Positions 1-11,570 of a DNA stretch of 64,000 nt are shown one piece after another; positions within the stretch are counted from its first letter, which is position 1; each line of letters opens with the position of its first letter. The DNA lies in the NCBI RefSeq assembly GCF_033439725.1, contig NW_026944393.1, positions 124,001 through 188,000 of the forward strand. The letters are read 5' to 3'. Made by a program: the position numbers and the translations under genes. Origin of the DNA: Neurospora tetraspora. Its lineage: Eukaryota; Ascomycota; Sordariomycetes; Sordariales; Sordariaceae. The notes under the pieces are model-generated. The model was not told the origin of the DNA. It ran no database searches and saw only the letters and a list, made by a program, of their open reading frames with translations.

Positions 1-2080
1 GTGGATAGCGCGTCATGAAAAAAAAAGGTCAAGTGAAGTCGTGTCAACATGTCGTGGACTGGATCTTCAAAGCCTCTGTGGCGTACCGCAGAGCGCAGGT
101 TGTAAGTCGCATCTTGGCAACGTTAGGCCAGGAACCCGGTGTGAGGTTGAAGAAATACGTGCCTGGATCGCGCCCAAGATGGAGCAATTCGGGCCCTAGG
201 ACTCTGCCTGGGCAGCCGTTCGGCATTCCAGACTCTTCTCTGACGACCCTTTCCCACATGGCACCGGCCGGGATGGAAGGGGACCGGACCACGGTGCTTG
301 AGTGGTGAGAGACGGCGAACGGGCGCCGGTGTTGATGAGAGTTCGGATTGGCTACCACGCCACCACACAGACGGGTGAGTTGAACGTTGTGAGTGTTCGA
401 TCTCCAGACTTTGAAACTCTGAAACAGCCTGAGCCTCCTCCTCAGTCCCCGGTTTGCCCGGGCCTCATCTTTGCCTCTTCGCTTGCCTGATCGCTTGCCT
501 TCTCCAGAGACGGGACGGCACGCTGTGAGAGGTTTTCTTTTTCTCATCCTCCTTGTCCTTGTCCTATCCCTGACCTTGATTTTTGGCATCGCGTCGATTC
601 GGTAAGAATCAGGCCTCAACGAACAAGTGTGACAAGAAGCGATCAGGACACAAACTGCGCCCCATGCCCCATCAACCCCCACCGTAACACCGTCGGTCTT
701 GGGTCAGAGGGTCAGTGATGAGGACGATGATTGCTTGTGCCGCTGCAGGCCGTGTTGTGCGACCTTTTTGCCCAAGTTTTGACCAAGGTAAAAACGATGT
801 AGACCGACACAGCGACTCAGCGACGCATAGCGGGAAACCCGAGTCTCGGGATGGTGATGATCAGCCAAACGGAAAGTCGTTGGAGTTGAGGTGACCTTGT
901 CGAGCTTGTTTGTTGCGGGGATCCTTTACCCCAGGGTTTCACCGTTTCAGGGGCAAGGGCATGGGCATGTCTAGCCCAACCTGAGTCCCTGTTCCTGGCC
1001 CAGTCTCGCAGGGAGCGACAAGAGAAAAGTCGGGGATGGAATGCTTGATTGCCCCATTCGATAGCTGCTTGGCCCCCATCATTCCAGACGATCTCTGGAG
1101 GTGAAAGAAACTAGAAAAAAAAAGTGGTGAGGTGATATTGACATGTACAAAAGTGTGGCCCCCGCGTTCAATATGAAGTGCAAACGGATCTCTCTTTCTT
1201 CAAACACTGAAGCAGGTGATGGATCATTTGGAGGGTTCTGGGCTTGCTTCTGCTGCTGTGCAAAGGGGATACTGGGCCGGACGCCATGCAGCCCTGACAT
1301 TCCTGTGATCCGAGAGGCCATTCCCGCCGTTTCCATGTGGTTTGAGCATTAACCTCGAGCAGAGTTTGTCACAGCAGTCGCCGTGGCTAGAGACCCGGCA
1401 TCTCTGGAAGACTGCGCCGGCAGGAGGCGGTCTTGTTGTCTGTTAGAGGGGGGTGGTTACAGAGAGCTGTGGTGGTTGAAGGGATGAGGGCTCCAATCAG
1501 ATGCAAATGGAGGTTGACCACGTCGGCCGACCGGGGCTTGAAACCCAACTGATGCCCAACACGTCGCTTGCTTCCCACTTAGACCACTCTAGCGCCAACC
1601 AATGAGGGTCCACCATTGGCTAGACACACATCCCGAAAGAGACATTGTGACCCAGACAGACCAGACAACCCAGAGAGCTTTGCAAGAGGTAGAGAGCCGC
1701 TGACGTCCCTCTTCCCGGTTTCTTGGACATGGAAAAGCCGTCACAGGCCCATCACGGTTGGACAAGATGTGTGCACGATCCAGTACCAGGCGAGCCAGTG
1801 AGCCAGGCAAACGACTCGATTTCCAGCTTCGGGCACCAGCCATCAGGCCGGTCAGATGGTGGAAGCCTCACGCCTTGAGCTGTAGAACCAGTTACAGAAT
1901 TCTTCCATGGATGTACCACGGAAAGCCGCAACTGAAGAAAGAAGAGATTTTCCGTTGGGCTGTTCGCTTTGGGATGAGGCGGACTTTGGCACATCTCTTT
2001 TGGATTTGTCCCCTGGACCCTGACTTTTGCCCGACTGTCTGTCTGCCTTCAAGCTGTTCAGAGTGGCAAGCTGCGGTCTG

Positions 2081-2107
2081 GATTGCTGTGATTGCTGTGA
2101 TTGCTGT
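2081..2107. repeat. 9-bp tandem repeat, three copies
   Basis: The unit GATTGCTGT occurs three times in succession. It lies in apparently non-coding DNA. A simple short tandem repeat; no function is claimed. Confidence 0.9.
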
Positions 2108-2282
2108 TGACCCGTTGATAGACCCGCTCTCATACCCCCCTCCGGCCTCCGGGCTTGTTGTCGCCAAACGGACACCCCGCCCCAACTCGCCATCCGATCA
2201 GCGTTGAACCAGAACACGGGATCAACGGGAGAAGTCGCGTGTAGGTTTGCATGTTGATACAGTAATGTCCCCTGCTTCTACA

Positions 2283-2340
2283 ACCCCCCCCCTTATGCAA
2301 AAACGCCGTTAAATGCAAGGAATTTCGTGCCCGAATTATT
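2283..2340 (+). repeat. Imperfect direct repeat, copy 1
   Basis: A C-run is followed by TTATGCAAAAACGCCGTTAA, ATGCAAGGAATTTC and GCCCGAATTATT. A clearly related block lies 238 bp downstream at 2521-2578. The shared core is a C-run, TGCAA, TTAAATGCAAG, a short A/T-rich gap and GCCCGRATT. It may be two degenerate copies of a dispersed element or a local duplication. Confidence 0.6.
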
Positions 2341-2520
2341 TTCCCATACTGGGCCTGCAAACTTCAAATTGCAAGGCCTCAAAGCCGGATTTGCAAGTAC
2401 AGGGGTATCTTTTTACTGGGACAGAACATTTCTGGCCCCTGGACCGGGCGACTTACTCCACTTTTTAGGTGGTCAGCTCGCGATCACAGTGGGCAGCGGC
2501 ATCCAGAGGGTCTGTGCACC

Positions 2521-2578
2521 CACCCCCCCTTCTGCAAGATCCCCCTTAAATGCAAGAAAAATGGCTGCCCGGATTCCT
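2521..2578 (+). repeat. Imperfect direct repeat, copy 2
   Basis: Second copy of the block at 2283-2340, again a C-run followed by TGCAAGAT, TTAAATGCAAG and GCCCGGATTCC. The two copies have many substitutions, so the duplication is not recent or the copies have been mutated. Confidence 0.6.
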
Positions 2579-4716
2579 TGTAGATACTAGACAATACTGT
2601 AGTGGTTTTTGAGTGGTATCTCTGAAGTGCAGTGACAAGAATGGTTACATGGGGGGTGCTAGTTTCTAGCGCAGTGGAGCCTGTTGTTAGCCTTTCCCCG
2701 GGCCGCCGCCTAGCTTCCTCCGTCTTGGACTTCTTGGAAGCAATCACCGCATCACCGCAAATTCAAAATGTCTCGAACGTGTTTTGGGTTTGCGATCCGA
2801 CCGAGTCCGGCAGAAATTGCTGGTAACGAATTGTACTCCCCACGGCAATTAACCTTGTGTATCTTATTGCGTAGGGGCACTTACAGAGAGTACAAAGAGG
2901 CCCGATTCCTGCCCGGTTCCAGCCCATCAGGGCGACTATACAAATTGTTTAAAAATTGCTGGAACTAAACAGAACCCCGTCGTGTGCGGAGCGGGCATCC
3001 CGGGGGGCTGACGGGCACCCGATTCGACGTCGTCACCGTGTCTCGCCGTGGCTTTCCTCTTTATGCCCAATTCCAGCCATTCAATTTCTGGCACGGAAAG
3101 AGCAGAGGAAAGGAAAGATGGAAAAAATTCGGTGACGCGGTTGCGCGGAAAGCTGAGTTGTACCGAGACAGAAACAGAAACGGAGAAAGAAAAAAAGGAA
3201 CATCATCAGTTACATGGCACATGCACTTTTCCGATTCGGGAGCGGAACGAAACGCTGGCTAACCGGATTAGGCCGAGTCGTCGGATTTCGTTGCTTTTCC
3301 ATCTGCAACGAGGAAAGCATCGTAAATTCGTAACAGAGTGCAGTCAATGCGAAAACTGCAAGAGCGGAACATTGTGGAGGACTGGAACATTGATAGGCGT
3401 GAGACTGGGAAGGAAGTGAATCGGCGACAAGGTCACACACTCACCATTTCCTCGTTCCTGCACGCTCTCTCTCAGTCAGCTCGGCTGATCCCCCTCCTCA
3501 TGAGTGCTGTCAGTCCCCATCCCACTCTGGCCCGGTCCTCTGTCTGCTTGGTGGTGCCCCTCCATTCATGCTCTCCTGCCCTCCTGCCCGCCTTCCGTGC
3601 TTCGGCCCAGGCTGACGATCATCTTCAATCCCCGTTCCTTCCAATACAGACTCGTACAAAGCATCGAGTGACCTCGATACCGACCACCACTACTGTCTGC
3701 TACTGCCCACTACTGCCCACTACTGCAGACGCAACTGCGACTGCCTGCAACAGCCTGCAACTGCACGAGCACTGCACCTTCCCTCGTACCTTAGTGTACT
3801 TCAAGTTTAGACGCACACAAACTAGAAATCCAATCCGGGACCTTCTTTGGGCCACTTGCAATTTCCACTTCTGCCGACTGTCCTGTCTCCATTCCTTCCT
3901 CGGGTCGAAAGAAGAACAAAAGATCTCCAGTCCGCTCACCGGGCATTGCCATCATCAGACGACAGGCTGACAGCCGCAGCAGAAAAAAAGACAACAACAA
4001 CACTCGACAACATAACAATCTTACCACAGCCTCCTCCCTTCCTGGTCCAGGACAATATACTGCGCTGCAGTCCAACAGCCTAGAACCAACACCCGACCCT
4101 AACCACAGGCCGATCCAGGGACACGTATCGGGGCCCGCTTCGTCGTTTCCACTTCTCTTTTCCTCCCTCTTGCGTGCAGCAAGATTGACAGGGAAACCAC
4201 ACTCTGGCTCTGCACACCGAATAACAAAACACGCCTTCCGTTGGCCGATTTTCAGGTCTCCATCCAGGTCCCCAGCGGCTAGAGAGACTAGCTAGACAGA
4301 CAGAAGAGGCGGCGAAACACAACAAGCAATGCCCATTTGTGACTATACAAGTTCAGCTGAAGCCCGCCATCGAGGTCCCTTCCCATCCTGAATTACTCCT
4401 TCTCAGTCAGTACTATCTTCGTAATAATACCTAATCACTACCAACACACATTCGTTCTTTGACACAAACCACTCTTGATACCCAAACCAACCAAACACTC
4501 TTAATACACCCCCACCCACCCAGTCATACATCACACACACTCTCGCTTTGAGCTCGAAACCTGACAACCGGAACATATTCATATACACCCGTCTGCACTC
4601 TGTTGCACGCCCGAGCGAGCATCGGCCGTCATACAGAACACCCGCAGGCAAACAAACACAAACACAACACCGAATCCTCATATCACAACATCACAACATC
4701 ACCACAGATAAACACG

Positions 4717-7700
4717 ATGGGAGATCGATCTCCATACCCACAACGACCTAGGCCCGGTGGAGGACCAGGGCATATGAGGGGTTTCTCTGTCTCGGATGAC
4801 AGACTCAGCAATGTCAGCAGCAACACCGGAAGCACTACTAGCACTGCCAGCACCGCCAGCACCGCTACTCCCACCAACAGAACCTCGAATTGGCCTCTCC
4901 AACTCACAAGCAGACGAGGACCTCCTCAAAACGGTCAACCAAAGTCTATCCTTCGAAGGGGTGGCCGGCTACCACCACCAACGCAGACTCGTACTCGACG
5001 AAACTCGGACTCATCCTTGGCCTCGTCCAACATCCCCGAAGTAGGAAGCGGTTCTGAGACGGGCGGCTCTGATGTCGGTAGCTCTGTTCTCTCGGGTGGC
5101 CCTATGATGATGAACGGCATGGTCATGAATGGCCAACCCATGGCGACTAGCCTACAACAGAAGCGCCTCTCCATGCCTTCCCGGATACCCTCTCCTTCCA
5201 TCAGAATTCCCTCTCCGTCACGGATACCCTCTCCTCGATTGCCATCGCCTTCTACGCGCATACCCTCACCTAACCCTCATATGGCTCTTCAAAGAGTCCC
5301 TTCAAGGGGAGCTCCGATGCCCCCTCAAATCCACCTGGCCCCTGGAATGCCCGGACGTCCTCCCCTCCCACACCACGCAACCACTGGTTCGATGGGCCTC
5401 CCGCGCAGGGTGCTCAGGGCCAAGATTCCTGTAATCAACCTTCCCGAAGAACGTCGTGCCACCGTTAACCTACGCCCCTCCCGGGTGCCAACCCCTCCTC
5501 AGGGCCCTCACGATGGTCCCTACGGCCCTCCTCCTAGTAGTGTGCGCACTATGCCTGCGCCACGGTATATCCTCGACAACAGACCCCACGACTATCACGA
5601 TCAGGATACCGAAACTGAGTCTGTCTCGGAATCCTCGATGCACTCCAACAGCACCAGCACTCTGGCTACTACGGTCGACTCGAGACTCTCCCTTTCGGAC
5701 TGCGCCAGTGATGTAACACGAACAAGCATCATCAGATCCTCCTCAAAGTCCAACAAGTCAACACAGTCTACCGTCCGGTTTACCCGTAGCACCACCGGGT
5801 CTGATTCTGATGATGACACCAGCGTTGCTAGCTCCAACCTCCCACCTCGCAGTGCGCAGCTTCGCGTGCCGCAACCATCTCCCCGCCCCTCGCCGCGGAC
5901 TGACCTGGTCGTTGCCCGAACAAACAGTGAGCCTTTGCCATCTGTTAAGATCAGGGTTCATCACCGAAGTTCCAGCCAAGAAGAGCTGAGGCAACAACAG
6001 TTTATGGAGACAAACCTTAAACGCAAGATCGCCAACCTTGAGATTGAGGTCAGGGAGCTGCGCAACGGCCAAAGCGCGCTGCTGAACAAAGAGCACGAGC
6101 ACAAGGAGTCCGAGCTGGAGCTTCTTCGCAAGATTGATGAGCTCGAGACCGAAGCCAGAGGCTTGCGTGAGAACCAAGACAAGCTTCTGGATGAGAAGTA
6201 CGCGAAAGCTTGGTACCAGAAGAACAAGGAGGAGAACCTTCTGGGTAAAATGAACCAGCTGGAGGAAGAGAACAAGAAGCTGCGCAATGGCCAACACAAC
6301 CTGAAGTCACAGCTCAGTGACAAGGAGGCCGAGGTAATTCACCTGCGTGACGATCAGCGCAAACTCAGGGAGGAGCTTCAGGAGAGCATGGCCGAGGTGG
6401 CGGAACTTCTCGAGGACCAGGCTGCCCTGGAAGATGATGTCGAGGCAATGCAAAACGAAAGGGACGACGCTTACCATGAAAAGGACGAGGTTGTCGCCAT
6501 GATGGAGGCAGAGAGGCAAACGATTGACGAGCTTCAACACCACTTTAATATGCAAGGCCGCAGGATGGCTGAGCTGGAGCAACAACTGAACACTACGCGT
6601 GCGGAAAAGGCTGAGATACAAGCTGAGCTGCAAGGCAAGCTTGACAACGAAAGCAGAACCGCCGCCGAGTACAAGACTACCTGTGCAGCAACCAGCGCAA
6701 TGCTCAGCGAAGTCCAGAAGGAAAGGGACGATCTCAAGGAGACTAGCGAAACCCTCAAGGCTACCGTCACCCGTCTTGAGGAAGATGTCAAGTCCCTGCA
6801 GGGAGATCGGTCCGAACACGAGGCTCGTCTCATGCAGCAAATCTCGACCATGAGGATCACGAACAATGCCCTCGAAGAGCAACGTGATATGAGGGACAAG
6901 GAAATTGAAAAGTTGAACACCAGCCTTGATGAGTTGAGGATCACCAAAGAAGTGCTTCTTGGCGAGGTTGCCACTCTCACCGATGCGAAGCACCTTGGCG
7001 ACCAGATGCGTCAAAAGCTAATTGGTGATGCCGAGGAGGACAAGCAGAAGCTCGCCCTGGCGGCAGAGAAGGCAGAGATGGAGCTTAAACAGCGAATCGG
7101 CGAGCTGGAGAAGGAGAAGGCGGAACTGGAGGAGGCCAAGGCCGCAGTGGAAGCAGCTCGGGCTGACTTGGAGAGCAAGCTCACCACAGCCGAGGCTAGG
7201 TCCACCGCTCTCACCACGCGCATTGATGAGGTCGAGATGTCCAGTGCTGGTCTGAGTAACAAGGTCGGCACGTTGGAGGGTGAGATTGCTGTGCTCAGGG
7301 CTGAAGGTGTTAACCTCCGCATGCAGATCGAGGGTCTCGAATCCGACAAGGCCGGCCTGAAGAAGCAAATTGAGGACTTGGAGGCCGATAGGTTGAATGA
7401 AAAGGCACTGCTCAGCACCCTCAACACCGATCTGGCGGGAGCGCAGACTGCCAACGTGTCGATTGCCACTCAAAAGCTCAATGCCGAGCAAGAGTTGGCG
7501 AGAATGCGCGAGTCTCTTGAGGCAGCAAAGGGCAACATGATGACGCTTTCTGGTCTCAACGCCGCTCTCCAGGCCGAGGCGGACAAGGTTCCAGCTCTAC
7601 AAAGTGCCAAGGCTGAGCTTGAATACCAAGTTGCCAACCTCAGCGTCACCAAGGTTGAGCTGGAATCCAAGGTCACTGAGCTGGAGGCCAAGGTTGCCGA

Positions 7701-8388
7701 GTTCGAAGTTCGTGTCGCGACGCTGCAAAGCGACGCGGACAAGGTCCCCGCCCTATCTGGCGAGAGGGACGCAGTCCGTGAAGTGGTTTCTGAACTTCAA
7801 GACAAGGTGTCCAGGCTGGAAGCGAAGCTTAACAAGGCGCAGGCTGATGCCGACCAGCTTCCTTCCATCATGGCAAACAGGGAGGAACTTGTGAAGCGGG
7901 TGAGGCAGCTCCAGGACAAGGTTATTCGACTTCAAGACGAACTCAACGCGGATCCCGACGTGACTACCGCCGAGCTCAGGGCCGAGTTGGATGCCAAGCA
8001 CCATGAGATCGAGCGTCGGATGGAGGAGGCCGCTCATCTGAGAGACCAGAACAACCGTCTTGCGTCCCAGTTGGGCTCAGCTCGCGGCCAGCTCGAGGGT
8101 CTTCAGACGTCACTGGTTGTCGCTCACCACCATCGCAAGTCCAACAGCCGCGAGAGCAGGTCTCGGGCGTCGTCGCGTGATAGGTACGAGGAAAAGTCGA
8201 GCAGCAGCAGGAGCAGGAGGAAGAAGGACAAGGATATGGTCGTCGTGCGGAACTCCAGCGACAGAAGCGCCGTGTCAGTTTTACTTCATTATGCCGCCGG
8301 TATCTAAACGAGCCTTGAGCTGACAACAGCCAGGGAATACAGAGACAGGAAGAAACACAAGGAGAAGAGGAAGTCGCTCTGGCTTTGA
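4717..8388 (+). CDS. Large coiled-coil protein with Ser-Arg-Ile-Pro repeats; possible microtubule-tip protein
   Basis: About 1,200 residues. The start at 4717 was chosen over an in-frame ATG at 4603 because the first 38 codons of the longer frame look like leader sequence. Residues 1-420 are disordered and rich in Ser, Pro and Arg. Residues about 153-190 hold a run of RIPSPS-type units, several reading S-R-I-P or T-R-I-P. Residues about 420-1130 form an almost continuous heptad-rich coiled coil. The tail is Ser/Arg/Lys-rich. Without splicing the frame ends at 8307. A 60-nt intron at 8274-8333 (donor GTCAGT, branch CTGAC, acceptor CCAG) would replace the hydrophobic end SVLLHYAAGI with a basic tail (EYRDRKKHKEKRKSLWL) that matches the preceding sequence, ending at 8388; I prefer this model. 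No family was recognised. The repeats match the SxIP motif that binds EB1-type proteins, so a role at microtubule ends is an inference. Confidence 0.8.
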
Positions 8389-9549
8389 GCGTTGGACATT
8401 TTCCGCCCCGCCACCGGCCAACCGGTATTTCCGTTCTTTCTTTTTCCCTGTCCCACCATCTCCGACCATCATCTACAAACTGTGTCCTTGACACATACTC
8501 ATTTCCGCAATTTGTCAAATCAACATTCACTTGTTCATTTGTCTTCATGTACAATCACTTCAACCTTCCTTTTGTACGAGCTGTCCTTGTATCATATGGA
8601 AAAGCTTCAGGGGAGGTTATCACGTTGGATCGAAAAAAAAGAAGGACAAGGCAACGTCATTTTTGGCATACACATACATGGCATAGCATGGCATCTTGTA
8701 TCGCGAAGCGCAGCATCATGTACCTGGTCTGCTTGGTTAGAAAAGAAAGAGAGTGGGCGGCAAGCGCGGAGGAGGTTTTTATCATGGCTTTTTTATGACG
8801 GTTAACGATGGGATCATGACCAGGGCAACTTGTTTGGGTTGCAGTTATGAAACGCGGTGGTCATGTGTACAAGACGAGATGATTGTAGGATACCCAGATA
8901 TTGAAGGTAATGAGGAGGATGTAATGGGGCATTGGATAATAATACAAGACTTTGGACTTGGACCTGTTCTGACTTTCTGTGGTGGTGAACAATAAGAGCT
9001 TATGAACAGTGAGTTGTTGAAAGCACAATCGGCTACAATGAATATCTCAATGTAGGTGGCCTCTTCTTTGTCAGTCCACCCGCTTCCGGGATTATCTTGA
9101 ATGGGCTCCGATCTTGCACCTTTGGGGTTGACCGCCCAAAGCTCCCATTGACCTTGCACTACATGCTTTGTCCTCAGACTGCTAATGGTCTTTATGGAGG
9201 CCTTGAACCTGGCCTGGCTCTTCAAGCCACATGTTGATTCAAGAGAAAGAACCATACCGCTTTCTCGGAACATATCGAAATTGTTGACAAGATATTAACA
9301 CCAGCTTCACCCGATAGCAATTCCATCCAATTGACCCCGGCTGACCGTGAGAAAACACTTGACATATTTACCCGACGTAGAAGATTATCATCACTGTAAC
9401 TTGTTCAACTCTCAAGTCTCCGAGGGACCAACCCAATATCACGAACTGCCGTTCGCAATAAAGTACCCACCCACCAAGATACCCCCCCCGGCCCAATCCA
9501 TATACCTCCATCACAGCCTCTCCCCAGGGCCATCACCACCACCGACACG
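8389..9549. other. Intergenic: 3' end of the coiled-coil gene and promoter of the kinase gene
   Basis: No gene seen. The first part should hold the 3' untranslated region of the coiled-coil gene. From about 9,300 the sequence is C/A-rich up to the kinase start codon at 9550. Confidence 0.5.
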
Positions 9550-11570
9550 ATGAGACTCCGCGACGTCCAACGCGAACAAACCGATTACTTCGCCTACTAT
9601 CGCATGGGCCGGGCCTCCTCCTGGTCCCGCAACAAACGCCGAGACGCCATCCACAACCTCGAGTTCCCCCGTCGTCGACCCACGCACTGGCCAGGTTTCG
9701 GCCCGCCTCCTCCTCGTCCGGGGAGAAACACGTTTCGAGAACCGGAGCCGTATTCAAAGAGCCAGGAGGATGCCAAGAAGGAGGGACCGTCACCGGGTGT
9801 GCAGAGAAGGGCACGGAGATTGGAGAGATTACTGGCGCAGGAGGACATGAGGTTCGAGAAGGTGTTGGGGTGGGGAGGGTTTGGGATGGCTTGTTTGTTT
9901 ACTATGCCCGGCGGAGGGGGGCAGGGAGGGGGAGAAAAGGTGGTGGTGAAGATTGAATTGGAGGGGAGGGATACGGTGGAGAAGGAGAGGAGGAATTATG
10001 AGGTAGGTTTTGGATCGTTTTCTTTTCTTTCTTTCGGTTATTGAAGAACGCGGAGGAAACTAGCGAAGGGAGTTTGAACTTGAGGGGGACTTGAGAAGAA
10101 AACCTAAGAGGGACTTGAGAGATTTCTGAAGAACACCCTGAAAGAAGAGATGAAGAGAGGATGAAGAGAGGTTTGAAGGGGTATAAAAGAGGGGATGAAG
10201 ACTGCTCGAGGAAGAACCAGGTCAGACACCGTCAACCAGAACTCTATGCTAACTCTCCCCCTTACAGTTGATGCGCGACGCCCACCACGTCCTCCACATG
10301 TACAACCTCGCGGCCGAAGAAGCCATCGAACAGGGTGACCTCGCAGCCGGCGGTCTTTTCCTCGAGTTCATGGAGCGCGGCACGCTGGAGAAATGGATCG
10401 TCAAAATGGCCAAGGAACGAAAAACGTTCAGCGACAGGGCGCTATGGACCATCTTCGACTGCCTTGCTCGCGGCTTGGTCGCTTTGGCTTACCCCGGAAA
10501 GGAGTGGAGGGTTGAAGAGTCGGCTATGGATTGCAACGAGGCTCCGAGGGATACGTTGGTGCATTTTGATATTGATCCTACTAATAGTGAGTGTTGATAC
10601 TACAACACCTGGGAGGAGGTTACTAACTGCAACAGTTCTGGTGGGAGGCTTTGGCACGTTTGGACAACGTAATCATTCTATTGCGCCTATACACAAGGTA
10701 GGTCACTGGTTCAGACAAGATGGAGGTTTAAAAATAGTGACCTGTGATCAACTGACAATGGCTACAAACAGATCGGTGACCTGGGCTTGGGAGAAATCTT
10801 CAACTCCCGCGGACGACGAGACCCCGAAAGAGTATGGTATGCCCGCCAGTCCGGGAAGGTTTATCTCTACACGCCTGAACAGTTTACCGAAGAATGGGAC
10901 TGGCACGCCGGGGCACCGGCCGCCGATGGGGCACCGACGGCGGGCAACTATCGAGAAAGCATGAACATTTGGCAGATGGCCTGGGTATGTAACCTCGACT
11001 TGACACTTGTCGCTCAAAGCTAACTCGGGCCGTTCTTAGACCATGTATGCCTTGATCACCTTGTGTTGGCCTAACGAAAAAAAGGAACCATTGGTATACT
11101 CCAGTAAGGTTTTCGACCGAACCGTGAAAGATGCTACATACGGAGGCGATCTGATGTACTCCGGGCGCTACGATGACACGGACCGAGACCTGAGAAGACT
11201 GGTTGCGCAGTGCTTGTATCACTCTCCGTTATCGCGGCCAACGCTCCAGGAGCTCGAGGTGGTCATCAAGGACAAGCTGAGGAGCAGATTGGACAAGTCG
11301 GAGGAGGAATCGAGAGCGTGGGCTAAGAGGTTTTACGGAGAGCCAGAAAGGCGACGGCCGGCACCGGCCCCGGCTCCTGCCCGTGAGCGTTGGAATATGG
11401 GTGCTCATCCTCCGAACCGGTTTGGCGGGGCGGCTCGGGCTCGGTTCGGCAAGGTGTTTTCGAACGAGAGTGTCTTGGACTTGGAGAGAATACGAAAACG
11501 GAGGGCAGATGAGGACCACCGGCCGGTGATTCGACGACAACCACAGCCTCGTAGGTTCTGGAGGGACTAA
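9550..11570 (+). CDS. Atypical protein kinase domain protein
   Basis: Five exons: 9550-10002, 10268-10586, 10636-10697, 10772-10984 and 11040-11570, giving 525 residues. All introns have GT-AG ends and CTAAC/CTGAC branch sites. Kinase signatures are visible in order: a glycine loop GWGGFG (residues 107-112), VVVK with Lys134, a catalytic loop HFDIDPTN (250-257, Asp252 and Asn257), DLG at 281-283 in place of DFG, and a C-lobe region ending in LSRPTLQELE. The usual HRD arginine is Phe, and the APE-like motif is weak (PEQF). The core catalytic residues are present, so it may be active, but it belongs to a divergent fungal kinase group often annotated only as a protein kinase domain protein. The C-terminal ~100 residues are basic and disordered. 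No substrate can be inferred. Confidence 0.85.

Larger units (their letters stand above)
1..4716. other. Non-coding stretch and likely long leader of the downstream coiled-coil gene
   Basis: I find no convincing gene here. Several open frames of 60-210 codons exist on both strands, but none shows a known domain, good start context or an intron pattern. From about 3,430 the sequence becomes rich in CT and CA, typical of promoter and 5' leader DNA in Neurospora-type fungi, and this continues to the start codon at 4717. It contains short upstream open frames. An imperfect direct repeat and two small tandem repeats are listed separately. Confidence 0.5.

Noticed and set aside
44-682. 212-codon reverse-strand open frame
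   Set aside because: No domain, Arg-rich composition typical of the opposite strand of GC-rich DNA and no supporting start or splice context.
6307-7491. Long reverse-strand frames inside the coiled-coil gene
   Set aside because: They are antisense shadows of a Glu/Lys/Leu-rich coding region, which rarely yields stops on the opposite strand.
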